From: Athripsodes cinereus
Lineage: Eukaryota; Arthropoda; Insecta; Trichoptera; Leptoceridae
DNA: 64,000 nt
NCBI GenBank assembly: GCA_947579605.1
Contig: OX388319.1
Location: forward strand, 20,287,447 to 20,351,446
Reading direction: 5' to 3'
This document shows, piece by piece, positions 46,193-57,097 of this stretch. The notes below the pieces were generated by a model. It did no database searches. It was given only the letters and a program-made list of their open reading frames with translations, and was not told the DNA's origin. How positions within the stretch are numbered: position 1 is the stretch's first letter; each line of letters starts with the position of its first letter. Made by a program: the position numbers and the translations under genes.

Positions 46193-46262
46193 TTGACTTT
46201 GCTTTTGCCTGACGATGAGAGTGGAAGCTCTTGAAAGCCGGCTCGTAAATTAACAAATTCAA
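46193..46262 (+). ncRNA. Hammerhead-ribozyme-like motif
   Basis: Core CTGACGA (46209-46215), then a possible stem II GAGAG/CTCTT (46217-46221, 46228-46232), GAAA (46233-46236), a self-complementary stem III GCCGGC (46237-46242) and TC (46243-46244). Flanks can form stem I: proximal TTTGC/GTAAA with a G-U pair, distal GTTGA (46193-46197)/TCAAC. This fits the CUGANGA..GAAA..UH consensus. However, T46216 has no partner at the base of stem II, and stem III has no loop, as in motifs thought to act as dimers in Penelope-like elements and retrozymes. Activity is not shown. Confidence 0.4.
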
Positions 46263-46859
46263 CTGTTGAATAACTATATACCTACCTATCTTATTTTACC
46301 TACTAGCTTTTATAACCCGGCATCGCTCGGGTTTAAAAACAGATAATCATCCAAATAAATGTGTTAAAACTACACAATCTTATTGAAAAAAGTGAAGTAA
46401 GCACTAACTACGTAAAACTGATTAAGTAAATAAAAAGTGCAAAACCTATATAAAAAAATTTCTTCCCAATTTCAAAACATGAAGTTTGTAATCACACACG
46501 TCAATATTAGTAGGTGCCTACCTGAAAAAAAGTAGGTACTTTAACCTCTTCCCAATTTAAAAACTCAGTGTTTAAAACCCACATCCCCTTATTTAAGTAA
46601 AAAATTAGGAAATGCCTATAACAGAAAAAAAACGGGTAAATGCTCTATTTTGAGAAAAAATAATAATAATTGGTTGGTTACCTACCAACATAGTTAAATA
46701 AAATTTCCCACATTTGAATTGGTATTTTAAGTTTTTATTTTCAGTTACTTAGATATTCAGATGTTTTGTCATTAGATTAAAAAATAAAAAAAATAACAAA
46801 ACCCAGATAGGTATATCTTTTATAAAAAAAAATAACTACCAATAACATCAAAGTATGTT

Positions 46860-47640
46860 TATTATTCTATGGTAACAACCAAACGACCTCCTCAAACATG
46901 AATTGTCGTTTTACAGTTACTGGATGTTGGAAATTTAACATCCAGTAACTGTGTGCAAATTTGACTTCTGGTTTCAGTCTACATTTTTTTCAGTTTGTAA
47001 TACTAAAGTAGCATTCACATTGCTTCACCTGTTCACATTTGTTCATCCTATACATTCACTGCCATCCGACACTCACGGTCATGTTGTATGTAGTTTGACG
47101 TCGTAAAAATAAATGAAAAATAGCACTTAATAAAATTTAAATCAAATGAATAAAATTCACGAAAGTATGATAATTTGGTACACGATTCTGACTTTCAATA
47201 CAAATTCATAGAGAATAAGACAAATTAAAGGATAAAACTTGTTTATGGTCGTTTCAGTGAAAGGACCTTTCATCAACATTATGTCGGGTAGTAATCGGTT
47301 TCATCCGGAATCGCTAGTGATTGATGAAACGATTGACTATTGATGAAACGCCTGTTCACACCTTTTTATTTTGGAGGATCATCCAGAGTGATCACTGGAA
47401 GTGAACAAATGTGAGCGCTCCTTTAGATAATCAGATGTTATGTCATTTAATTAAAAAGGATTAAGTACCGGTAACAACTAAGCATATTAATTATTATTCA
47501 CCGGGAGCAACCAAACATTTTCCTCAAACATTAATTGGCGTTTACAGATTGGAAATTTGAAATATATTTACGGTGTACAAAATTGACTTCTAGTTACAGT
47601 CTACAAATCTAAATTATTATGTTTCAGTCAGCTAATTTAA
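46860..47640. repeat. Diverged direct duplication flanking a MITE
   Basis: About 46860-46990 and 47495-47640 share 'caaccaaac', 'cctcaaacat.aattg', 'cgttttacag', 'ggaaattt' and 'ttgacttct..tcagtctaca'. The left copy contains a perfect 16-bp hairpin at 46913-46952 (ACAGTTACTGGATGTT and its reverse) that the right copy lacks. Confidence 0.55.
47003..47426. mobile_element. MITE with 26-bp inverted ends
   Basis: Left end CTAAAGTAGCATTCACATTG and right end reversed CTAAAGGAGCGCTCACATTTG, each followed by a TTCAC block. The interior is non-coding. A duplication of ATA may flank it, but is too short to be sure. Confidence 0.65.
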
Positions 47641-47976
47641 CGTCTAGTTACACCTTGAGTATTATGCTTTAAGTCTAAGATCTATTTAGCACCAAAATAG
47701 CTATATGTCATAATAATAATCTGCTCTATGCGTGCCAAAATCATGCATAAATAAGCACGTATTACCAAACGGATTCAATGTAGGATATACCAAAAACTTA
47801 TTTTAAATAGAATCTGCAATCCAATCTACTGATGTTGGTGTGATATGTATTATCAATAACAATTATTTATTTTTCAGGTACTGATTTTAAAGTAACGAAT
47901 ACTCATAAAACCATAATAAAGTAAAGATTAATAACCATAACCAATTTTCTGGCAACATTTATTTTCTAGCAACCCA

Positions 47977-49149
47977 GGGAGGCGTTCAAACAGTCACCGA
48001 GTGATCACTCGACGACGCTCTATCCGTTCACGCGCCCGGAGCGAGTCACCCGACGACTCGCACTGTTGCGTTCAGGCATGTCGTCGGGTGATCTACCGAA
48101 ATCATAGCAAGATGATTATCACTCTGACAGTTACCTTGACGTTTGAGTGATGACGGTTGCCAAAACAATTGCGAAGTTAATCGTAATTATGGTGTATTCT
48201 TGTCTTATATAATTACTACTACTACTATACTATACCCTCACGCCATGTCCCAGGAGGGGTAGGCAGAGAGAACGGAACGCCATATAGATCTATCCTTACA
48301 TACTTCTTTCGCTTCCTCTACATTCATCCAGTTTCTCATACATGCACGCTGATTTCTCTTACTCAGCACGCGTCCGTCCTTAAGAATTTGGTCCACGTGA
48401 TCAAGCCACGTGGCTCTTGGACGTCCGCGCTTTCTCACACCCCTTCTTTCAGATAAATACATCCTCTTCGTCATCCTTTCATCTTGCATTCGCTCAACAT
48501 GTCCAAACCATCTCAACTTGTTTACACGCATTCTGTTCACAACACTCCTCTCACATCCGCTCATTCTCCTGATATCCTCATTCTTCACTCTATCTTGCAA
48601 CGTTTTACCAACCATTCTTCTCAGTGAACGCATCTCTACAGCATTTATTCCACTCTCATCCTTTTTCAACCACGTCCAAGTTTCGCTTGCAAACATAAGT
48701 GTCGGTATATAATTTTTCAAAACAGAAAATCATATTTTTTTAGTTCAAGAAGTGAAATGAAAGAGGAATTAAAATAGTTAGTGCAGATTTTAGTGAATAA
48801 TTTATTTTTTACGGTTTGTTTAAATATGCATTATCCTAAAAACATTCTTAAAGCAAAGCCAATTTAACTATTCAAATTAAAAACGTAATCAAGTAAAGCA
48901 TGACGCACTACCGCGAATGAATCTTACGAAAATGGCGCCAGTACGATGACATTTGGGATGTGAGCGCCCTTGAGGTGGATTTTTTTTCACAAAACGGCGC
49001 TTTACAAATCATCCAAATAATAATAATAATATAAAAACGCTCAAAGTTGTTCACGATTATCCGGGGTGCCATTCACCACTCATTGCAACTTCATGGTCGC
49101 TCAGGTCACTGAACATCGAGCGATATTTATGTTACCCTGAACGCCTCCC
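47977..49149. mobile_element. Unclassified DNA element with nested LINE fragment
   Basis: Bounded by GGGAGGCGTTCA and its reverse TGAACGCCTCCC, with GC-rich subterminal sequence (ACTCGACGACG, CACCCGACGACTC) unlike the AT-rich surroundings. A 5'-truncated LINE at 48228-48720 sits inside it. No transposase found; target duplication not resolved. Confidence 0.5.
48228..48720 (-). pseudogene. LINE family L: C-terminal 160 codons of reverse transcriptase ORF
   Basis: The longest copy of the family. Phrases include FASETWTWLKKDESG, RSLRRMVGKTLQDRVKNEDI, WFGHVERMQDERMTKR, GRPRATWLDHVDQIL and NWMNVEEAKEVCKD..SWDMA. These are typical of the region after the RT domain in insect endonuclease/RT retrotransposons (RTE-like tail). 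The polymerase core is missing (5' truncation). The 3' end passes into a TAG-repeat tail at about 48209-48228. Open frame preserved, so this is a fairly young copy. Confidence 0.85.
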
Positions 49150-49747
49150 AGATAAAGCGTTGGATTTTGACATTTGTGGCACTTATATGACAGTTTTGAG
49201 ATGTTTGCATTTAGAACGTATAATATTCTATAATTATTTTGAATTTAGAATACCCCAGTGAAATTTAAAAATACCGCAAACCAAACAATAATAATTTTAT
49301 TATGTGAAATTACAAATCGCGGTCATAATTCTTTATTTGAAATGTAATTATATTCCTAAAATAGATGTTACACAAATGACGTTTTATATTTAGCTACAAT
49401 TTTATTTTTGGAGTGAGACATTACCTTAAAACGGAATTATAAAGCTGGTATGCAATTCTAACAATTTACTTTATCAATAGCCAATATCTTAATATCTAAA
49501 CTTTGAAAATCTCATGTTTTTAGATGCTTGTTTTGAATAAATGAAATACTTCTAATGAAACAAATAGATGGAGGCATAATATGTGGTAATATATTACAAA
49601 AGTGCATACTTAAATTATCACCGTATTATGTTAAATGCAAGTTTACTTATGTTATCTATGGGTTAATTAAAAATGAGAAAAATGAGGCACATGAGATGAT
49701 TAAAAATGATATATTTCATGCCATTGTATTTGAGTTGGATCCCAGTT

Positions 49748-51428
49748 TTTGATAAAACAGATAACTATATTTTGAAATAAAAAGGAACTCTGAATATCTT
49801 ACAATAAAATAAAAACATGTATTAATAGTATCGTTGTCGATATATAAGATTTTTTTAGATTTTGGAGTTTAGCATACTTCGACAATAGAACATTGAAGTA
49901 TCACTGAATTAATAATTCTATGTTTTTGATATAACAGATAACTATATTTTGAAAAACTCTAAACATCTTACAATAAAATAAGAAGACGTATTAATAGTAT
50001 CGTTGTAGATATATAAGATTTTTGAAGATTTTGAAGTTTAGCATACTTCGACAAAAGAACATTGAAATATCACTGAATTAATAATTCTATGTTTTTGATA
50101 TTACAGATAACTATATTTTGAAAAACACTAAACATCTTACAATAAGATAAGAACATACAAATCACAAAACAAACAAACAAATGAACCAATGTACCAACCT
50201 AAATATTAATGTATTGGATTCTATGTCATTCATGTCGGCCAATATGAAATTAGCTCAAGATGTCAAAAATATGCAATTTTAACTCGCATAATTCAGGAGT
50301 TTTTATCATAACCAAACACAATAATTTATAACCAAAATAATCCCCAAATGTTTAGTTTCAGTACTGATGTATTTCTCGTTACATCCATTGTGAAATTAAT
50401 TCAGTACATTGAAAAATGTTCGACCATGAATATTGCTACTTACAAAAACTTTCATAGATTTTTCCATACAAATTTTATTATTATAATTTCTTTATCAATA
50501 CATAAGATATTTTAAATGTTTTTGGCCTTGAACGTGCCCAGGAGATGAGACCTCGTATAGAGTGTATTATTTTACTTCTGTCTTTCCTTATTTCAGAGTC
50601 CATTGAGGACATACGAACTAACGAACGCTTTAGAATATTTATGTGTGGATGATACATTTCATTTGATATGATAAATCTTTCTAAATTCTCTGTGTTTGAT
50701 ATAACAGATAACTATATTTAGAAATAAGAAGAAACTAAGAATATCCTACAGTAAAATAAGAACACATATTGTCGATTGTTGTAGATAATATGAGATTTTT
50801 GTGATTTTACAAAACATCAACAAAAGATTGTTGATACATCATGATTTATAAATTCAATCTTTATAAAAGAATACTTATTAAATGTTTTCAGCTCGCATAC
50901 TGGATGAGACATATCGTAAAGAGGACATAAAAGTCAAAAAACAAACAAACTAATGAACCGATGTACCAACCAAAATATTAATGTATTGGATTCTATGTCA
51001 TTCATGTCGGCCATTATGAAATTAGCCCAAGATGTCAAAAATATGCAATTTTAACTCGCATAATTCAGGAGTTTTTATCATAACCAAACACAATAATTTA
51101 TAACCAAAATAATCCCCATATGTTTAGTTTCAGTACTGATGTATTTCTCGTTACATCCATTGTGAAATTAATTCAGTACACTGAAAAATGTTCGACTATG
51201 AATATTGCTACTTACAAAAACTTTCATAGATTTATCCATACAAATTTTATTATTATAATATCTTTATCAATACATAAGATATTTTAAATGTTTTTGGCCT
51301 TGAACGTGCCCAGGATATGAGACCTCGTATAGAGTGTATTATTTTACTTCTGTCTTTCCTTATTTCAGAGTCCATTAAGGACATACGAACATACATACGA
51401 ACGCATTAGAATATTTATGTGTGGATTT
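49748..51428. repeat. Nested tandem array (about 170-bp units A and 490-bp units B)
   Basis: Unit A opens 'acagataactatatttt' at 49757, 49934, 50103 and 50704 (periods about 177 and 169 bp for the first three). Unit B (about 490 bp, 'atgaacc.atgtaccaacc..gtgtggat') occurs at about 50165-50655 and 50932-51428 with high identity and a 772-bp offset. Overall order A A A B A' B'. No protein motifs; satellite-like. Confidence 0.85.
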
Positions 51429-51429
51429 G

Positions 51430-51608
51430 TGTTCATCGGTAGCCTGGAGGTAGAGTCTCGGCCTAGTGAACAAGGGGTCCGTGGTTCGATACCAGGTAAT
51501 GGCAAACTCCCCTTTCACGACACAAGCTTTTAGAAACTTTACTGTGAAAGGTGTATAAGGTTGTATTTGGGTTTATAACAAACAAAACCCAGATAATATA
51601 TATCTTTT
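51430..51608 (+). repeat. tRNA-derived SINE (family A), copy 3
   Basis: Begins 'tgttcatcggtagcctggag', has the B-box-like 'ggttcgatacc' and the family body to 'atatatctttttg'. It interrupts the end of array unit B'. Confidence 0.8.
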
Positions 51609-52266
51609 TGAAAAAAAAATATTTATCTTATGATCCGCACTTCGGTGTAAAACACCTTTTTGGTTTATTAATTGCATTTTTTTTTTTACTCCTAACCTTT
51701 CAAACCACTTTTTGCTTTCATACCTTACATTCAATCACACACTTTCTCTCAGCCGAGTATTTCTTTTAAATTATAATATGTACTCCTAGTAAAGCACTGC
51801 TTTCCTATCATTCGATAAAGAATAACAAAGCTTTTTGTAGAAGATTGACAAATTAATGTTTTATCAACATGCTAATGAAATTCTCGAAGTAACAAGGAAA
51901 TGGGAGTGTTTGGTTTTGTTGTTACAACAATATGTATCTCGTATTATATTGTACAAACGTATATCAATCCTATATATATATAAAAAATACATAATTATTG
52001 AATTGTCTTCCGAACATTGAAAAGGATGTAGGATGAATAATTTAGCAAGTAAGGCTGAACCAGATGGTAAACGTATGTAAGATTAGGTGTGGTCACATAA
52101 TAATATTACTACTTTGTGGCACAACGTGCACTTAAACCAGTCTAGTGCTGATTCGTATACGTTGGGACGCCTTCCTCACATCTTCTTCAATTAGATTTTG
52201 CACAATGTTACATTGTGTAAATATGATTCTTCTATCGAGATGTCTAAAAAATGCATCAACTGTCCT

Positions 52267-52541
52267 GAGGCCTGAATCAATAACACATTTTCACGTTACG
52301 ATTTCGTTCCGTTAGCGTTCAAATTCAGACGACGTTGCGCCAAAGTGTCAATTTTATTTATTTATTTATTCATTCTTTACTGTACATTGATTAAAAACAA
52401 CTACATAAAAGGTACACACTCAAATTAAATACTATTGTGTATCTTAGCAACGAAATTGACACTTGCTTGCAACTTCGTCTATACTCGAACGTTAACGGAA
52501 CGAAAACGTAACGTGAAAATGTGTTATTGACTCAGGACTCA
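52267..52541. mobile_element. Palindromic MITE (family P), copy 3, interrupted
   Basis: Arms 'gaatcaataacacattttcacgttacg' and 'cgtaacgtgaaaatgtgttattgact' match in reverse. The palindrome is interrupted at about 52358-52432 by an AT-rich insert beginning TTTATTTATTTATTC. Confidence 0.75.
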
Positions 52542-52944
52542 GTTCCATAACTCAATTAATCGAAATTTTCGTGTTTTTTTTTCTCATTAAATTAGTACAT
52601 AAATACACAAAATCAACGCCAGTCGTTCAATTTCATAAACAAATAACTATAAAAAATACACGGTTCCCCTTATGTTACATATTATTTAGTAATGGAAAAA
52701 ATGACGTCCATACCCATTTTCAATTCCACAAATAATTATTTCGAATTATTTAACTATTGAACGAAACAAATACAATATTATATGTCTTTAACAGTACGAT
52801 TATTATATAATATACATATTTCACTTTCTGTTGTATTTTTAAAGCATAATTTTTAAAGTATATACCAAAATTACGAATTCTCGAATAAAGATGGACATTT
52901 CTACTTGAGTTATGAAACTGGACAGTCGGTATTTTTGACTGTAA

Positions 52945-53106
52945 AAAAACAATACTCCCTCATAAAAACAATACTCCCTCATAAAAACAATACTCCCTCA
53001 TAAAAACAATACTCCCTCATAAAAACAATACTCCCTCATAAAAACAATACTCCCTCATAAAAACAATACTCCCTCATAAAAACAATACTCCCTCATAAAA
53101 ACAATA
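52945..53106. repeat. 19-bp minisatellite
   Basis: Eight perfect copies of 'aaaaacaatactccctcat' plus a partial ninth. The perfect identity suggests recent expansion. Confidence 0.95.
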
Positions 53107-53144
53107 AGAAAAGCTATCAGTTGATGCAAGTAGTCGATTATATA

Positions 53145-53549
53145 CAGCAGTGGCCATAAGTATGGAAACGCTTAACAAAATCTATGAAAATGATCAAATT
53201 CAAATATTTTTTTCTTTTTGTGAGGACAACAAAAGAATAAATAAATATTAAAATGTTAAAGTAATCACATCAATATTTTTTATAAAACAAATAAAAAAGA
53301 GAATTTCAATCGTTAAGGGGCATTTCATAATGGGCTATTAAAACTCATTAATGTCGGTGGTTGAAATTAAACCACCATTAAATGGTAAAAAACTGATAAC
53401 TCATCCAAAAAATAAAAGAATTTTAATAAGTGACACATTTCAACCATAAAAATAAAATATTTTTATGAATACCTAAGTGCATTTAAAACTTAACTTTTCT
53501 AGGAATTTAAACAAAATTCTAAGTGTTTCCATTCTTATGGCCACTACTG
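53145..53549. mobile_element. Tc1/mariner-type MITE
   Basis: Ends CAGCAGTGGCCATAAGTATG and (reversed) CAGTAGTGGCCATAAGAATG, then GAAAC; flanked by TA on both sides. The CAG..GTGGCCATAAGTNTGGAAAC terminus is like those of Tc1-related elements. 405 bp, non-coding. Confidence 0.85.
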
Positions 53550-54990
53550 TACATATATTTCAATAAGAACAGATCTGAGATGAAAAATGTGAGTGTATTT
53601 ATCATTGAGTAAATTCTTATCCGACCCCTCCATTAATCAATCAACTAACCCTTCCTTACAGTAACTGTATTATTAGGTATAGATTATATTAGTTACTACT
53701 CCTGATAATATTCTCTACTTTCTCATACATAGTACCTACATAATTCTTGTGAATCAATTCATTTATCTAAAATAGGTATATGTGTAAGGATATAATATCT
53801 ACACCTTGTGGCTTTAATAAGTTTGGTTCCCTTATGCGGGCCATTAAAAAAATAATAACCTAAAAATAATCGTTAAAAAATGACTATTTAATAATAATAC
53901 GGAACATGTCGAAAACGAAGAGGTGTTAACCAGGGCAGACGAAAGTAAGCAACTCTTTGAAATATCAGCCAACAACGAGCTAACTGATTGGCAACAATAT
54001 CATTGATACACAGGCCTGCTCATCAACATCGCGGAGGGCAAGACCGAAGGTATAAATGGTAGTGGCCGACCAAGAGACACCTATATAGACTTGGACCAAG
54101 TGAAAAATGAACTGTGACACATGCGTAGAATTAAAGAGACTACCGAGAGTAGAGTAGAAAATTGAAACTCGTTGCAACTCACTATTTAAAATAAGTAGGT
54201 ACTGTTTACAGATTGAAAGTGTTGTACTTACTTACTATCATTTATTTTTGGCGGGCCAATTCCTAAATTTAGCAAGCTGAATAATAATTCAGCGGGCCGA
54301 TTTTTACGAAGGACTAAATGAAGTGAAGATGAAATGACTTATAATATCTACTATATTAATCGATAATATTCTCAATTGAATGAATTGAAGCATCCAATAA
54401 TGATAATGGATGAGAAGATCCCCCCTTAGAGGTCGTTCGTGTCAACTGTATAAACATCTGACATACATAAGATAGATGAAGTATCCACCTAAATAGAAAC
54501 AAGGAACCCTTTAGTGAGTATATATTATGTATCTGTAGTGATCTCACTGTCATTCATTTATTTAATTCCACTCAGTAAGTTAGTATTAGATATCATTGAA
54601 ATATAGGGGCTGGAATAATTTAATGTTATAACTAATCAACCCTCAAGTTAAGTATCGGGTTCATTATCAACTATCATTGAATGTCGACGGGGAATCTTAT
54701 GATGAGTGAATGTTACTATACGCCGTATGCACTTTACTACAGTTAGTACCTACCTACTTAAGAGTCAAGATATGTAAAAAATGGAATGCATTGCCAAATC
54801 GTTTACCTTACTTATATGATAAGGTTCTATTATATAAGTAATTGTAGAATCTAGAATCCCAACGAAAGTAGAACATTTTAAAAGGTAGATAACAATATTT
54901 TGAAAAAAGGAAATTGGGATATCGACAATGTAACAAACATCTTTCAAAAAGTTGTTCCGGTTTTCACGGTCCTAATTGCGTTGTCAGGTT

Positions 54991-55152
54991 GCCGGGATCT
55001 CCGGGTAGTTGTTGCTGTTATCTCAAGCTTTCAACGAGCGCGCTGTCACCATCTTCAGGAGATTGAATTAAGCTCAAACTGCTAAAGGTGGTGACAGCAT
55101 GCTCGCCGAAAGCTCAGGACAACAGTAAAAACTACACGGAGATTCCGATGAG
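54991..55152. repeat. Inverted repeat with hammerhead-like arms (family H), copy 2
   Basis: The left arm (to about 55058), reversed, reads CTGAAGATGGTGACAGC..GAAAGCTTGAG. The right arm (55085-55152) reads AAAGGTGGTGACAGCATGC, then CGCCGAAAGCTCAGGAC. Both show a CTGA-A-GA-like box (clear on the left), a GGTG..CGCC helix and GAAA, the layout of 46193-46262. Architecture matches 39724-39931, although the sequences differ. Confidence 0.55.
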
Positions 55153-55575
55153 CGAACATTATTTTTTATCGTTCCTCTCAGAATTTCAGGATGGAAACAA
55201 ACCCTTTCCATTCTGAGCGACTCTATTCCAGTCGAGTCGTCTCTTTTCACGACATTCGTAACACACTATAATGCTTCTATCATAATGAAAGTACCATTTA
55301 ATGAAAGAAGTCACCGTTGCAACTACATGCATAATATTATGTCTTTACTAATTTATCTTAGCCTTTATTTGACTGTGCGATGCTCGATTAACATCATCTA
55401 AGTTTGTATAATATAAGATTTATAAATATATACAAATACTATAAATGTAATATTCATACATCCAGTGGAAATAGCAATAACAGTCATATCAAAATTGTTG
55501 GCACGCATCCAGTCAGTATGACATTTACTTCCTAGAAGCGTTCATCCGTTGTAAAGTTCCAGTTATATTCTGTGA

Positions 55576-56254
55576 TGTTCTCACGAGGCGAATTTCGCTT
55601 GCATAAAAAACAAAATCCGTCGGTCGTTCATTGATCGTCAGACGTGTCCACACAGTCCACCGGCATAGATTCGATCTGTCAGATGCGCTTTGATTTTGAC
55701 GTTCTTTTCAATAGCGGACGTCGAGATGGAGATCGCGAAGTGTTTATTATTAAGTAGTTGAAAATGTTAAAGTAGATGTTAAAGAAAACAAACGCCACAA
55801 ACCAACAACAAAGATTATAGCTGTCACGAAGCGGGAAATATTATAAAATTTACAGGTTATAAAGTTTTTACCGTAGATACGGACGCCGCGCACATCTACA
55901 AATTCGCGAATCGTTCCACCAAAGAGAAAAGTTGAAATGTGGTCAACTTAAGACGATATCGTTTTTACTAGTTTTTATCGTTTCAGACTAGCTGTCATTG
56001 TGTTTACATGGTTCAATTTTTTTTTAAAGATATATCTGGGTTTGTTATAAACCCAAATACAACCTTATACACCTTTCACACTAAGCTAAAAGCTTGTGTC
56101 GTGAAAGGGGAGTTTGCCGGCACCTGGTATCGAACCATGGACCCCTTGTTCTGAAGGCCGAGGCTCTACCTCCAGGCTACCGACGAACTCGTGTTGACTC
56201 GAAAAATGGTTGACGATATTTTGGTGTTCTGGCGATATTCGCCACGTCAGAACA
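55576..56254. mobile_element. Unclassified DNA element split by a SINE
   Basis: Left end TGTTCTCACGAGGCGAATTT and right end (reversed) TGTTCTGACGTGGCGAATAT agree over about 45 bp including a following AAAAT..CGTC block. The interior is GC-richer than its surroundings. A family A SINE (56027-56190) is inserted in it. No transposase recognised; superfamily unknown. Confidence 0.55.
56027..56190 (-). repeat. tRNA-derived SINE (family A), copy 4
   Basis: Best-preserved minus-strand copy: GTTCGTCGGTAGCCTGGAGG head, B-box GGTTCGATACC, then the family body ending in 'agatatatct'. Confidence 0.82.
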
Positions 56255-56776
56255 ACGTTTTCGATACTAGTTGCTATATCTATAATGTAATAATTATATT
56301 CAGTACTCACAATACTCATATAGCTAGAAAAGAAAGTACATAATGTACATATTGTGTAGTTTCAGCTGAGATATAAATAAATGGGTGAAATGGATCTGCA
56401 TGATATTATACATTACACAAACATTCAAGCAGTCATAATATATGATGACTGCTTGAACGTTTTTAAGATGATAACATAAACGCAAATCATTTTTAATGAT
56501 TGGTAATATTTTCCGTCATAAATTTCAATGAATGGTAGTAAAATACACGTGCAAGTGCGATCTTTATATTTTTTAAATAGACTTTATAGATAAAAATAAA
56601 TATTAATTTATAGAGACAACTATATATTATTTATAATATTGTTGACTCTTGCACAAACCCAGTAACTGATGCATGTAACAAAGATTCAGGTTATCTCCCC
56701 ATGGCAATAAATTTGGATATTCAGTAATGCGACACAACTCATCGCTGAATTATAGACGTTAATATATTTTACGAGA

Positions 56777-56938
56777 TGTTTTATGGGTTAGTTGGAAGAT
56801 ATTGCGCTTCAGCAATAAACTCGCCCATTGCACAAAATTATTAATTCTATTTTTGTGATACCATGTTTTTTGTTCTTCTTTATATAGGTATTGATTTTGT
56901 GCAATAAAGTTTATTATTATTATTATTATTATTATTAT
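56777..56938 (+). repeat. LINE-like 3' tail with TTA microsatellite
   Basis: 'gggttagttggaagatattgcgcttcagcaataaactcgccc' in pieces, then 'ttttgtgcaataaagttta' and about nine TTA repeats. A typical 3' UTR and tail of an insect LINE; the coding part is absent. Confidence 0.7.
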
Positions 56939-57097
56939 GGACACTTTGTTTTACAGGACACTTAAATACTTGGCAGAAAAAGGTGGCTTATGCTAAAGTT
57001 ATCAAAAACTGTGTTTATTTATTACAAACTTCGGATCATTACATTTGGAATAATTAAATGACAGTTAAGTGGCATATAAGGATCTATTTACGAGTAG

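Noticed and set aside
46290..46360. 'actagcttttataacccggcatcgctcgggtt' segment resembling a common moth repeat
   Set aside because: Looks like the edge of a dispersed repeat, but I could not define its ends or family, so it is not listed as a feature.
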